NCBI GenBank assembly: GCA_021824175.1
Contig: JAKALP010000010.1
Coordinates: 62,001 to 126,000, forward strand
From: Deltaproteobacteria bacterium
Lineage (GTDB): Bacteria > Desulfobacterota > Desulfobacteria > Desulfobacterales > Desulfosarcinaceae
Length of the DNA: 64,000 nt
Direction of reading: 5' to 3'
The notes under the pieces were generated by a model. The model worked only from the letters and a program-made list of their open reading frames with translations, was not told the DNA's origin and ran no database searches. The position numbers and the translations under genes are program-made. Of the stretch, positions 1 to 7,906 are shown in pieces. The stretch's first letter is position 1. Each line of letters starts with the position of its first letter.

Positions 1-615
1 CCCCATCTGGATCACATTCTCATCACCCACGGCCATTATGACCATTTGAATAAAACCGCCCTGGCCGCCTTGGACCCCCGCACCCATGTGATCACGCCCT
101 TGGGCTACGACGATATCTTCGCTGAATTGAAGATGAACCACCGCACCCAGCTCGACTGGTATGACCAATACACCGACGGCCATTGGGAGATCACCCTGCT
201 GCCCTGCAACCACTGGACCATGCGCAACCCCATCACCGGCCCCAATCACTCTCTGTGGGGCTCGTATATGGTCAAAACCCCATCGGGCAAAACCATTTAC
301 CTCTCGGGTGACACGGCCTACTTCGACGGCTTCAACGAGATCGGTTCCCAGTTCGACATCGACCTGGCCATCCTCAATCTGGGCGCCTACGAGCCGCGCT
401 GGTTCATGGCCCCCAGCCACATGAACCCCGCCGAAACAGTCGAAGCCTTCAAACAGCTCAATGCCAAACAGTTAATGGTAGTCCACTGGGGCAGCTTCCG
501 CCTCGGCGATGAACCGGTCCATTTTCCGCCCCAAGATTTACGGGTAGTACTTGAAGAAGAAAAATTGTTGGAGCGGTGGGTGGATATCCGGCATGGGCAG
601 ACGCACTACTTATAG
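1..615 (+). CDS. MBL-fold metal-dependent hydrolase (NAPE-PLD/UlaG-like), 5' partial
   Basis: The open frame runs from base 1 without a start, so the N-terminus lies outside the window; 204 residues remain. The first visible residues carry the metallo-beta-lactamase metal motif THGHYDHL (H10, H12, D14, H15 of the visible part). Further expected ligands follow: the His in PCNHWT, the Asp in SGDTAYF and the His in VVHWGSF. This order, with the GDTAYFDGF block, fits the N-acyl-phosphatidylethanolamine phospholipase D/UlaG-like branch of zinc hydrolases rather than beta-lactamases or glyoxalase II. The substrate cannot be told. It ends at TAG and faces the convergent minus-strand gene that ends at 816, with a GC-rich hairpin between them. 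Fold assignment is firm; function is generic. Confidence 0.85.
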   Translation, partial: PHLDHILITHGHYDHLNKTALAALDPRTHVITPLGYDDIFAELKMNHRTQLDWYDQYTDGHWEITLLPCNHWTMRNPITGPNHSLWGSYMVKTPSGKTIYLSGDTAYFDGFNEIGSQFDIDLAILNLGAYEPRWFMAPSHMNPAETVEAFKQLNAKQLMVVHWGSFRLGDEPVHFPPQDLRVVLEEEKLLERWVDIRHGQTHYL

Positions 616-755
616 CAGGCTTATTGCTGCGGCGACCTCAAGGTACTCATCATAGGACTCCCTATAATAGTGCCGGGCATCTATGATTGAGAAATAGATT
701 CCAATCGTATTGAATTCATCTCCATTGGGATCATATCAACGAAGTAAAGCTTAAG

Positions 756-788
756 GCCCTCTCCCCCAACTCATTCGGGGGAGAGGGC
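756..788. terminator. GC-rich 12-bp hairpin between convergent genes
   Basis: Bases 756-767 (GCCCTCTCCCCC) pair perfectly with 777-788 (GGGGGAGAGGGC) around a 9-nt loop. It lies in the 200-bp gap between the MBL gene (ends 615) and the duplicated-protein gene (ends 816), where a bidirectional terminator would be expected. No T-tract follows on either strand, so it may instead be a copy of a dispersed palindromic repeat. The rest of the gap shows nothing recognisable. Confidence 0.5.
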
Positions 789-815
789 GGGGCAGGGGGG
801 CTTTCCCTGGGTGAT

Positions 816-2675
816 TCAGACATTGTGCAGATCGTATCCGATGGTCAGGCGGATTTGCTGCCACTCTTTATCCATGAGAAGAAAATAGCCGAAGAGTTCG
901 TATTTGTAGTCGGCCGGATCATTGGCCGGGTCATAGGGTAGGGTGAAGTGGGTGGCGTACATCAATCTTCCGAGAAACAGCCCTTGAGCAATTTGAACAA
1001 TCTCATCAATGCAGTAGCGATCGGGAATGACGGTCTTCAGCTTGGGCCAGCGGTAGTTAAATTGATAGACCTGCTTACCGGCGCTTTGCTTGCAGATGGA
1101 AACGCCAGGCCGGGCGATGAAGAAGAAATTCTTCACATCATAGCCCAATTGCTGCTTTTCTTCGATGGTGGCTTCTTCGCTCCAGATATCGGCGACGTTC
1201 ATCAGGCGGCCCACGAAACGCTCCTTAAGGGTGCGCAGCGATTGGGTGTTGGCGCCCCACATGGTGGGGGCCAGTCCGGTCTCATGGCCGTCGGTGATCT
1301 CCAGCAGTCTTTCTTTGCTGATGGGATCAAAACGCTTGCCGGTCCAGGTGGAAAAGGGCGCGCCCAGCCGGGTGTAGACCAAATTGAGGGTGTTGAGACC
1401 GAAGAGATCGAAGAATCCGGCCGAACGCCAACTGATCAAAGCACCATTGTAAAAACCCTCCATGGTCTGGGGCGCCGTCCCACGGTTGAAGAGTTCGGCC
1501 AACTGATCAAAATAGGGCGACTCATTGCGCAGATTGTCCTGCAGGGTATGGGCGCACGCCTTGAAGTAATGCAGCAGGGTGGGATGCTGTCCAATGGCGC
1601 GCCGTACCTGAATAAATGCTTTTTCATCGCAAATGGGCGACGCCGGTGTTTGCAGGGTCAAGGTGGAGAATTTGGGCTGGCTGACGATCGGCGATACCTG
1701 TGGTGCCTGCAGGCCGGGCGCATTGGGCGGGATCTCCAGGAAAGCAAAGAGCCGCCGCGCCTCGGCATGCCAGGCCGCATCCAGCAAAAGAAAATAACCG
1801 AAGTTACGGTAGTCATATTCCGCGGGCGGCCGCCGCGGGTCAAAATCGCCGATCAGCTTGCGAGTGGCGTAGCAAAGCTGACCCAGCAGCAATCCGGGCG
1901 ATATCTCCACCAGTTCATCGATAAGCCAGCAGTTAGGCACACGATTGCCCAGGGCCTTGTGGCGGTAATTGAGCTGGAATACGGGCCGGGGCGTCTCGGC
2001 GCAAACCGACGCCGCGGCCGAGGCAATAAAATTAGCGCCGTTGCGCTCCCAACTATAGGTCCGTTGTTCTTCTTCGGGCGCCGGCTGCAACTCCATCCAG
2101 AAGTTGAGCACCTGGAAGGCCAAGGGGTTGAGCAGGCGGGTGTGAATGCGGTTGAAATGATTGATGCCCAGAAATGCTTCTTTACTATCGCTGGCCGGTT
2201 GGCCCGAGAGCTCCGTGAGTTTGGCGGGTGCCAGGGGCGAGAAGCTTTTGCCCACCCAGGGGCATTCATCCGCCAGGGTGGCGCCCCAGATCATGCCCAA
2301 GACATTGCCGTATTCGGCCATGGCGGGCGGCAGGGTGCCGGTGCGCAGGCAGAGCGTCACGCCATAAAAATGGCCTTGAACCGTTTCCAATGTCTTTCCG
2401 GCGTTGAACAAGGCGCACAACTTGGCATTGATTGGATCGTTGTTGTCGGCGCTGCGATCCAGGCGCTCTTTGTATAGCTGAAGCAACTCCAGAATTGAGT
2501 CGCAGTTCTCCAAATCATCAAATACTGCTTTGAGCTGGGGATGGTTCAAATCCACATCAGCGCGCAATGTCCAGGTCTTCAGAAAGAGATCGGCATCATA
2601 GGCTTCCACGGTCAATCCGCTAAGCCCCTGATGACCCGCCTTTGTTCGAATGGTGCCGCGCAGGGTAATGGTCAT
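816..2675 (-). CDS. Internally duplicated protein of glycyl radical enzyme operon, function unknown
   Basis: This 619-residue protein belongs to no family I recognise with certainty. The first ~45 residues (LRGTIRTKAGHQGLSGLTV...) resemble the start of a transthyretin-like/carboxypeptidase-regulatory beta-sandwich. After that there are two homologous halves, about residues 75-320 and 370-615. Matching blocks include LCALFNAG/LAELFNRG, PWVGKSFSPL/TWTGKRFDPI, VFQLNYRHKALGN/VYQFNYRWPKLKT, LLLGQLCYAT/LFLGRLMYAT and FGYFLLLDAAWH/FGYFLLMDKEWQ. No signal peptide or membrane segment is visible. The ATG follows an excellent RBS (AAAGGAGGT) that overlaps the end of the activase gene, so it is the last gene of the operon. 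It may be a substrate-handling or accessory protein of the glycyl radical enzyme; that is inference from position only. Confidence 0.8.
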   Translation of the reverse strand: MTITLRGTIRTKAGHQGLSGLTVEAYDADLFLKTWTLRADVDLNHPQLKAVFDDLENCDSILELLQLYKERLDRSADNNDPINAKLCALFNAGKTLETVQGHFYGVTLCLRTGTLPPAMAEYGNVLGMIWGATLADECPWVGKSFSPLAPAKLTELSGQPASDSKEAFLGINHFNRIHTRLLNPLAFQVLNFWMELQPAPEEEQRTYSWERNGANFIASAAASVCAETPRPVFQLNYRHKALGNRVPNCWLIDELVEISPGLLLGQLCYATRKLIGDFDPRRPPAEYDYRNFGYFLLLDAAWHAEARRLFAFLEIPPNAPGLQAPQVSPIVSQPKFSTLTLQTPASPICDEKAFIQVRRAIGQHPTLLHYFKACAHTLQDNLRNESPYFDQLAELFNRGTAPQTMEGFYNGALISWRSAGFFDLFGLNTLNLVYTRLGAPFSTWTGKRFDPISKERLLEITDGHETGLAPTMWGANTQSLRTLKERFVGRLMNVADIWSEEATIEEKQQLGYDVKNFFFIARPGVSICKQSAGKQVYQFNYRWPKLKTVIPDRYCIDEIVQIAQGLFLGRLMYATHFTLPYDPANDPADYKYELFGYFLLMDKEWQQIRLTIGYDLHNV

Positions 2676-2678
2676 GGA

Positions 2679-3599
2679 TTACCTCCTTTGGCGTTGGCGC
2701 TTGACCAAGCCGTCAAACGTTTGGGCCAGATAATGGTATTGATCTGGCGCCATGGCGTGCAGGGGCACACCTGGCGTGAAGCTTTTGCCCAAAGCAGTGG
2801 CTTTGAAATGGCCGCCGGGGTGATAGGGGCGCAGCTGGTAAGCATTTACCGGCCCGGCGCCGAGATATCGGGCAATGGCGCTCAAATTCTCCTCGATCGC
2901 CGTCAATTGGTTTATCAAAGGGATGGAGCAGATGACTTTTCCGGGTGAGACCGAGTTGAGTTTGGCGAAGTTGGCCAGGATGCGCTGATTGGTCCGGCCG
3001 GTCCATTGGCGGTGCCATTCAGCATCCATGCTTTTAAGATCAAAATAGATCAAATCGACGAATGGCAGCAGCTCGCTTTCAAAACTCTGCCAGTCAAACT
3101 CGCCGCAGGTTTGCAGGGCCACGTGCACACCGCGCCCTTTCAGCTCCACCAGGATGGAATTGAGATAGTCGGGATAAAGGGTTGGCTCGCCGCCGGAAAA
3201 AGTGATCCCGCCGCCGGAGTGGAGAAAGAAGCGTTGGTCTTTGAGCAGTACTTCCAGCAGCTCGGCATGGGAGTAGTACCGGCCTTTGATGGTCAGCGCG
3301 GTGGCCGAACATTGGTCCGCGCATTGCCCGCAGGCATCACACCGCTGCCGGTCGATCACCGGGCCGGCCACCATGGCAATGGCCTGGCGCGGGCAGATGG
3401 TGGCGCATTGCCCACATCCCAGACAGCGTTGCGCCAGGTAGTAAAGCTGGGGACCGGGATGGATACCCTCGGGATTGTGGCACCAGCGGCAGGCCAGCGG
3501 GCAGCCCTTGAAAAACACCGTGGTGCGAATGCCGGGCCCGTCATCCAAGGCATAGCGATGGATATCGAAAATCAGTGGCCGGCGGGATTCGGGTGCCAT
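2679..3599 (-). CDS. Glycyl radical enzyme activase (radical SAM, two ferredoxin clusters)
   Basis: 306 residues. It is a PflA-family radical SAM activase: near the N-terminus, DDGPGIRTTVFFKGC leads into the cluster motif C-x3-C-x2-C (CPLACRWC). This is followed by two ferredoxin-type 4Fe-4S motifs (CLGCGQCATIC, CDACGQCADQC), as in activases of HPAD, glycerol dehydratase, CutC and related enzymes; PFL activase itself lacks this insert. SGGEPTLY is the SAM-binding GGE-type motif. It would use SAM and reduced clusters to put the glycyl radical on the enzyme encoded at 4203-6683. ATG start with an AGAGGC ribosome site. The gene sits two genes downstream of its target and immediately upstream of the duplicated protein. 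Function is secure; the precise subtype is not. Confidence 0.93.
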   Translation of the reverse strand: MAPESRRPLIFDIHRYALDDGPGIRTTVFFKGCPLACRWCHNPEGIHPGPQLYYLAQRCLGCGQCATICPRQAIAMVAGPVIDRQRCDACGQCADQCSATALTIKGRYYSHAELLEVLLKDQRFFLHSGGGITFSGGEPTLYPDYLNSILVELKGRGVHVALQTCGEFDWQSFESELLPFVDLIYFDLKSMDAEWHRQWTGRTNQRILANFAKLNSVSPGKVICSIPLINQLTAIEENLSAIARYLGAGPVNAYQLRPYHPGGHFKATALGKSFTPGVPLHAMAPDQYHYLAQTFDGLVKRQRQRR

Positions 3600-3635
3600 A
3601 AATGCCTCTGTGCTGTTACGGCGAAATTGCTTATC

Positions 3636-3710
3636 GGCTTGAAGTTGTTTCTCTCGATCACGTTCATCCGTGTAATTCGTGTCATCCGTGGTAAAATTTT
3701 GACCACGGAT
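3636..3710. repeat. Dispersed 'CGTGTAATTCGTGTCATCCGTGG'-type repeat with hairpin
   Basis: The 120-bp gap between the activase start and the SCP2-like gene holds a quasi-repetitive stretch in which TCATCCGTG, ATTCGTG and TCATCCGTGG recur. It ends in a perfect 9-bp hairpin, ATCCGTGGT (3684-3692) with ACCACGGAT (3702-3710) and a 9-nt loop. I recognise this wording as an intergenic repeat seen in many environmental bacterial genomes. It interrupts an otherwise tightly spaced operon and may attenuate or process the transcript there. Confidence 0.55.
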
Positions 3711-3722
3711 AGCACTATCTTT

Positions 3723-4184
3723 TCAACTCCGTGGCATGAATTTGAGCTGCAAATGCTTGGCCATGTAAGCAAACTTGTAGAGGTAATTCAAGTTGCCGTC
3801 GATGGAGAGGTCCTGACGCAGCAAAGAGCCGAGAATATCCGGTTTGGGACTGAGCAGAAAATTCATCAGGGCCTTGCCATTACGGAAGATCACCGTGACG
3901 TTGGTGTCCTTGATTTCCTCCTGGCTGACCTTAAGGCGGCTGTCCTGAAACACCGCGGCCACCGTGATGCCGCGGTCCTGGCTGCGGAAGAGATAGCGCC
4001 CCTGAAAATTTTCGATATTGCGCCGGAAGCCTGGATCGATATAGAAAACCAGGCTCATCAGTTTGAGCAGTAATTCTAGAAACCCCTCGGCCGCCTCAGA
4101 CTTGAGGGACTCCAAAAACTGCTTGGCCGCGCTCTCGGCGCGCTGACCGCGCAGTAAAATTTTATTGAGCAGTGTTTGCCACAT
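3723..4184 (-). CDS. SCP2 sterol-carrier-like domain protein
   Basis: 153 residues, with a helical N-terminus (about 1-50). It is followed by a domain whose pattern, VTVIFRNGKALMNFLLSP then ILGSLLRQDLSIDGNLNYLYKF, resembles SCP2/ubiquinone-biosynthesis-UbiJ-like lipid-binding domains. In those families the strand-rich half is followed by a G-x-L helix that closes a hydrophobic tunnel. No signal peptide or membrane segment is seen. The start is ATG with a strong RBS (AAGGAAGGAGTGGCAT), 18 nt after the stop of the glycyl radical enzyme. Its place between enzyme and activase suggests that it binds a hydrophobic substrate, product or cofactor for this pathway; that is inference. The family call is by pattern only. 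Confidence 0.6.
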   Translation of the reverse strand: MWQTLLNKILLRGQRAESAAKQFLESLKSEAAEGFLELLLKLMSLVFYIDPGFRRNIENFQGRYLFRSQDRGITVAAVFQDSRLKVSQEEIKDTNVTVIFRNGKALMNFLLSPKPDILGSLLRQDLSIDGNLNYLYKFAYMAKHLQLKFMPRS

Positions 4185-4202
4185 ATGCCACTCCTTCCTT
4201 TT

Positions 4203-6683
4203 TTACTTCGTCCCCAACATCCCTGAGTTCTTCTCCGGAAACGCCACGGCCTGCCCCGATCCCAAATCATAGGCCGTGCGGGTGATAATCTCTTCTTTCA
4301 TGGCATCATTGAGATCCTTGAAATAGGCGGAGTAGCCCGAAACCCGCACCAGCAGCTCGGGATACTTTTCGGGATTTTCTTTGGCCTCCAGCAACATGTC
4401 GTAAGACATGATATTGCATTGAATATGCAAGCCGCCGCATTCAAAATAGGTTTCAATGCCCGCGCCGAACCTCTCAATATCTTCGGCACCACTGAGGGCC
4501 GGATACTTCAGGTTAAATGCTTCGCCACCGGGAATGCACAAGGGGTCGAGCCCTCCCACGGCTTGCAGGCAACCGGCCAGACTGACGGCCGCCTGGGAGA
4601 CCGGCGTGATGCCGCTGGCAAATACTTTGTTGGCCTTGCGTCCGTTGGGCAGGGCGCCGCAAAGTTTGCCCTGGCCAGCATGGTTGGTCATGGTCCAAAA
4701 GCCGGGCCGGTATTTGCCGCCGCGATAATTGGTGTGGGCCTGGTAGAAATCGAAGAGCAACCGGACCACCCGCTGGGCATTGCGCTGGGCCGCCGGATCA
4801 TCGCCGCCGTATTTGGGCGTCCGGTTCACCAGATAGGCGTGCAGGGTCTCATAGCCTTCGAAGTTCTTCCGCAACGCATCCAGCAGCTCCTCAAAGGTGC
4901 ATTTCCTGTCCAGAAAGACCGCTCTTTCTATGGCGCTGAGGGAGTCCACGGTATCGGCAAAACCGATATGGGTGGCGCCCGAGGAGTTATACAGGGCGCC
5001 GCCGAAGATCAGATCCTGACCCTTGTCCAGCGGCCCCTGGAAAAAGGCTGACAGCAGCGGCGATGGCAAGATCTCCTGGTACATGCGGCCGAACAGCTCG
5101 TTGAGTTCAATGGCCTGGCTGGCCAGCCACTGGAACTGCTTGGCAAAGGCGTTCCAGAACTCTTCAAAGCCTGTGAAGGCGGCCGCCTCGCCCGTAGCCG
5201 GGCCGATCTGATCATCGCCGGTCACCGGGCGCTTGCCGTTATAAAGGGCCAACTCCAGCACCGAGGCCAGGTTCAACATGATGGAGCTGGAGGCATCATA
5301 GCTGCGGCCGGCCGAAGCCAGCTCCACGCAACCGATCACGGCATAGTCCCTGGCATGCTCGGTGGCCAGGCCCTGGCGCTCCAGGGTCTTGATATCCACC
5401 CGGTCGTTGTGAATGGCCGGCACGGATTGAGTGGTAGAAATTACTTCCGCCACCCGGTTGCGGTAGGCTTTGGTGTTGATCTCCTGGTGATAACGGGCGT
5501 TGAGGCTGGGGTCCCGGGTCTTGAGCAGCTCGGTGACGCGCAGCATGAGATAGGTCAGATCATTGACCGCGTCTTCGCCCTTAGCCGTCACGCCGCCCAG
5601 GGTCACGGCCGGCACGGTGCCCGCGCCGCCAAAGAGTTCTTCGGCGGTCTCCGGCACCAGGTTGGTGTTGTCATTGAGTTTGAGCCACAGGCAGCCGATC
5701 AACTCCAGGGCCTGGGGAATGGTCAGGCCACCGCTGGCCATGTCAGCGCGGTAGTAGGGATAAAGAATTTGATCCAGACGGCCGGGGCTCATGGCCATGT
5801 TGATATTCTCGGCATGGATGGCCACCTGAATAATCCACAGGGCATTGATGGCTTCGCGGAAGGTGCGCGCCGGCTGGGCCGGCACGCGGGCGCACACGGC
5901 GGCCATTTGCTCGAAATTGGCTTTGCGCAGGGGGTGGCGCTCCTGTTGGGCCAGCTCGGCGGCCCGCTCGCTCAATCGGCGGGCATAGGCCAGCACGCCT
6001 TCCAGAGCGGTTTGCACGGCCTGGTAGAATTGCAGGCTGCGGGACTGCTCATCATTTAATGGACCTTGGGCTTTGAGGGATGCTTCTTTTAAAGCGGCCT
6101 GGGCGATAATGTAGGCCACGCCCTTTTCCAGGGCCAGCTCGTAGTAGGGCACGGTGTGGGAAATGGTACCGGCCTTGGAACCAATGAAGAAGACAATGCG
6201 CTCGAACAGCCGCATGCAGGGCGGGTTGTGGTGGCGCTTGCGGGTCACCTCCAGCACATTGCGATCCATCCAATATGGGTAGATCTCGAAGTTAAGCTCA
6301 TCGGCTTCGGCGGCCGTCAGCTGCTGGGGGTTTTTCTCCCGGGTGTTGATCACTTCCAGCTCGGGCCAAATGGTCATGCCGGTCCATTCGGGATAGACCG
6401 GCGCGCCAAAGGGTTTGGCGCAAGTGGTTCCGGCCAGCAGATTGTCATCGAAGAAGAAGGCCTGCTTTTCCTTGAGAAAGTGAGCCACGGCCCCGGCATA
6501 GCGGGTCATCATGGGCTCATCTTCTCTGGACATGTCGCGCAAATACTTCGTAACATGGCGGGCGCGCTCAATGCACACCGCCGGCCGGGTATGCAGCAGC
6601 CCTTTGCGCAGCCGGGCCAGCAGCGGCAAGTTGTCCAGGGTATACTCCTGAAGCCGGATATCTTTCAATGGGTCGGCGCTCAT
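4203..6683 (-). CDS. Glycyl radical enzyme of the pyruvate formate-lyase family, substrate unknown
   Basis: 826 residues, the usual length for this family. The catalytic thiyl site is visible as AVIGCVELA (Cys about 452, Glu about 454). The radical loop is RVSGYSAYF near the C-terminus (Gly about 783). A Cys-x-Glu pair is shared with the dehydratase/decarboxylase/C-N lyase branch (glycerol dehydratase, CutC, HPAD) and many unassigned PFL2-type enzymes. True PFL has a Cys-Cys pair, so it is unlikely to be pyruvate formate-lyase. I could not assign a substrate. ATG start with AGGAGA ribosome site, 10 nt downstream of the DUF6765 gene and upstream of an SCP2-like protein and the activase. The oxygen-labile radical implies anaerobic use, which agrees with the CRP/FNR-type site upstream of the operon. 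Confidence 0.92.
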   Translation of the reverse strand: MSADPLKDIRLQEYTLDNLPLLARLRKGLLHTRPAVCIERARHVTKYLRDMSREDEPMMTRYAGAVAHFLKEKQAFFFDDNLLAGTTCAKPFGAPVYPEWTGMTIWPELEVINTREKNPQQLTAAEADELNFEIYPYWMDRNVLEVTRKRHHNPPCMRLFERIVFFIGSKAGTISHTVPYYELALEKGVAYIIAQAALKEASLKAQGPLNDEQSRSLQFYQAVQTALEGVLAYARRLSERAAELAQQERHPLRKANFEQMAAVCARVPAQPARTFREAINALWIIQVAIHAENINMAMSPGRLDQILYPYYRADMASGGLTIPQALELIGCLWLKLNDNTNLVPETAEELFGGAGTVPAVTLGGVTAKGEDAVNDLTYLMLRVTELLKTRDPSLNARYHQEINTKAYRNRVAEVISTTQSVPAIHNDRVDIKTLERQGLATEHARDYAVIGCVELASAGRSYDASSSIMLNLASVLELALYNGKRPVTGDDQIGPATGEAAAFTGFEEFWNAFAKQFQWLASQAIELNELFGRMYQEILPSPLLSAFFQGPLDKGQDLIFGGALYNSSGATHIGFADTVDSLSAIERAVFLDRKCTFEELLDALRKNFEGYETLHAYLVNRTPKYGGDDPAAQRNAQRVVRLLFDFYQAHTNYRGGKYRPGFWTMTNHAGQGKLCGALPNGRKANKVFASGITPVSQAAVSLAGCLQAVGGLDPLCIPGGEAFNLKYPALSGAEDIERFGAGIETYFECGGLHIQCNIMSYDMLLEAKENPEKYPELLVRVSGYSAYFKDLNDAMKEEIITRTAYDLGSGQAVAFPEKNSGMLGTK

Positions 6684-6693
6684 AAATTCTCTC

Positions 6694-7794
6694 CTACTGT
6701 GAGGCCGCGCAGATGCCGAAGCGCGGCAGGATTTTATGAATCACGATGAAGCGATGGGCAATCAAGGCATCGTGAAACAGCTTCCAGTCACTGGTCAGAA
6801 AAGCAGGAGTGTAAGTGAAAACCTCATCCTTGAGATCGACATCACGCTCGGTGCCCAAGGCACGATATTTCCAGGAGCCGGGGCCCTTGTCACGATATTG
6901 AAGCTTGACGGCCGGAAAACCGAACTCCCCCCGGCCGATCAGATCCAACCATTTTTGATGGCGATCCGGTCCTTCACAATCCTGGACGTCGGCCATCCAG
7001 CGCCCGATTTTATCCCGGTCGGCCGCCCGCAGCCCCGGCACATCGGCGCTGGCCGACCCGGCCCTGAAGCGCTGCATGGCCTTGCACAACTCATGGGCCG
7101 CTGCGGCGAAGATATCGGTGTTGCTGCGGCGAATCGTGTTGCCGTCGTTATCTTTATACTGCCAAGCGAGAAAAGGCTTGTCCGGGTGGCTCAGGGCCGC
7201 GCCGTGGCCCAGGGGGAAGACATCACTGATGAAGTGGTTGGCGGTCCTGTCAAAAGCATCGCCGAAGTATTTCTTTATCCGATCGAGGAAGGAAGCGTTC
7301 GGTTTATTGTTTTCATCGAGCATGGTAATGCTGTTGGCCTTGTGACAAACCCCGGCAAAGCGCTGGTGGGACCAGGTGTCGGCAAACACATGCATGGTCA
7401 CCCCCAGCCGGTGCAGGCCGTAACGTTCATTGCGGTCGGCGATACACGCTTCGAGCATTTGCCGGGCCACCGGGCTGGCCGGCCGGCAAATGATTTTTTG
7501 GATGAACGAGCCATCTGGATTCTGCTCTTCGGGCTGGCCGCCATTACCGGGCAGGAAGTGAAAGGGCAGCCAGACGTGCTGATTTTCCAGTTCTGAAAAA
7601 TTTCGGTAATCCAGGGCTTTGTGGGCCGAGCTGATGCGAGAGTACATGGCGCCGTTATCGAATTTGATGGTGCCGGAGTTGACGGCGTCATCCACGTACT
7701 GGGAACAGTAGGCGATCACCTCGGCCTGGGCATGGCTGAAATCCGCCAGCCGCGCGATCACATACACCACGCCATGATGAAAATCGATTTGCAT
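6694..7794 (-). CDS. DUF6765-family protein, first gene of glycyl radical operon
   Basis: 366 residues. The opening MQIDFHHGVVYVIARLA, then CSQYVDDAVNSG and FDNGAMYSRISSAHK, match what I recall of DUF6765. The motif MHVFADTWSHQ in the middle (about residues 130-140), with early Asp/His residues (DFHH) and YVDDA, could form a metal centre like that of the helical S1/P1 nuclease/phospholipase C fold; that is speculation. No signal peptide is seen. The start is ATG preceded by AAGGAGG. It is the promoter-proximal gene of the operon, and the glycyl radical enzyme starts 10 nt after its end. Function unknown. Confidence 0.75.
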   Translation of the reverse strand: MQIDFHHGVVYVIARLADFSHAQAEVIAYCSQYVDDAVNSGTIKFDNGAMYSRISSAHKALDYRNFSELENQHVWLPFHFLPGNGGQPEEQNPDGSFIQKIICRPASPVARQMLEACIADRNERYGLHRLGVTMHVFADTWSHQRFAGVCHKANSITMLDENNKPNASFLDRIKKYFGDAFDRTANHFISDVFPLGHGAALSHPDKPFLAWQYKDNDGNTIRRSNTDIFAAAAHELCKAMQRFRAGSASADVPGLRAADRDKIGRWMADVQDCEGPDRHQKWLDLIGRGEFGFPAVKLQYRDKGPGSWKYRALGTERDVDLKDEVFTYTPAFLTSDWKLFHDALIAHRFIVIHKILPRFGICAASQ

Positions 7795-7850
7795 ATATCC
7801 TCCTTTTTATTTGGAACGAAGCATTGCCGCAAAATGCGCCGGCATGGTTT

Positions 7851-7893
7851 CCTATAACCTCGTTATTGTGATCTGTCTGTGATGGACATCACA
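7851..7893 (-). promoter_or_regulatory. CRP/FNR-family operator and promoter of glycyl radical operon
   Basis: Bases 7878-7893 read TGTGA-TGGACA-TCACA, a perfect match to the CRP-type palindrome TGTGA-N6-TCACA. On the minus strand a TATA-like hexamer (GTTATA or TATAGG, 7851-7858) follows, and the DUF6765 ATG is at 7794 behind AAGGAGG. With a start near 7845, the palindrome centre lies about 40 bp upstream, the spacing of class II CRP/FNR activation. Which family member binds (FNR-, HcpR- or CRP-like) cannot be told, but oxygen or redox control would suit a glycyl radical enzyme. Confidence 0.7.
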
Positions 7894-7906
7894 CCACTTC
7901 ACCGAC

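Noticed and set aside
948-2477. 509-codon plus-strand frame opposite the duplicated protein
   Set aside because: It mirrors the minus-strand gene, whose internal repeats and RBS show real coding; the plus reading is low-complexity Gly/Gln/Ala.
4203-6683. pflB naming for the glycyl radical enzyme
   Set aside because: PFL needs adjacent Cys-Cys; this protein has Cys-Val-Glu.
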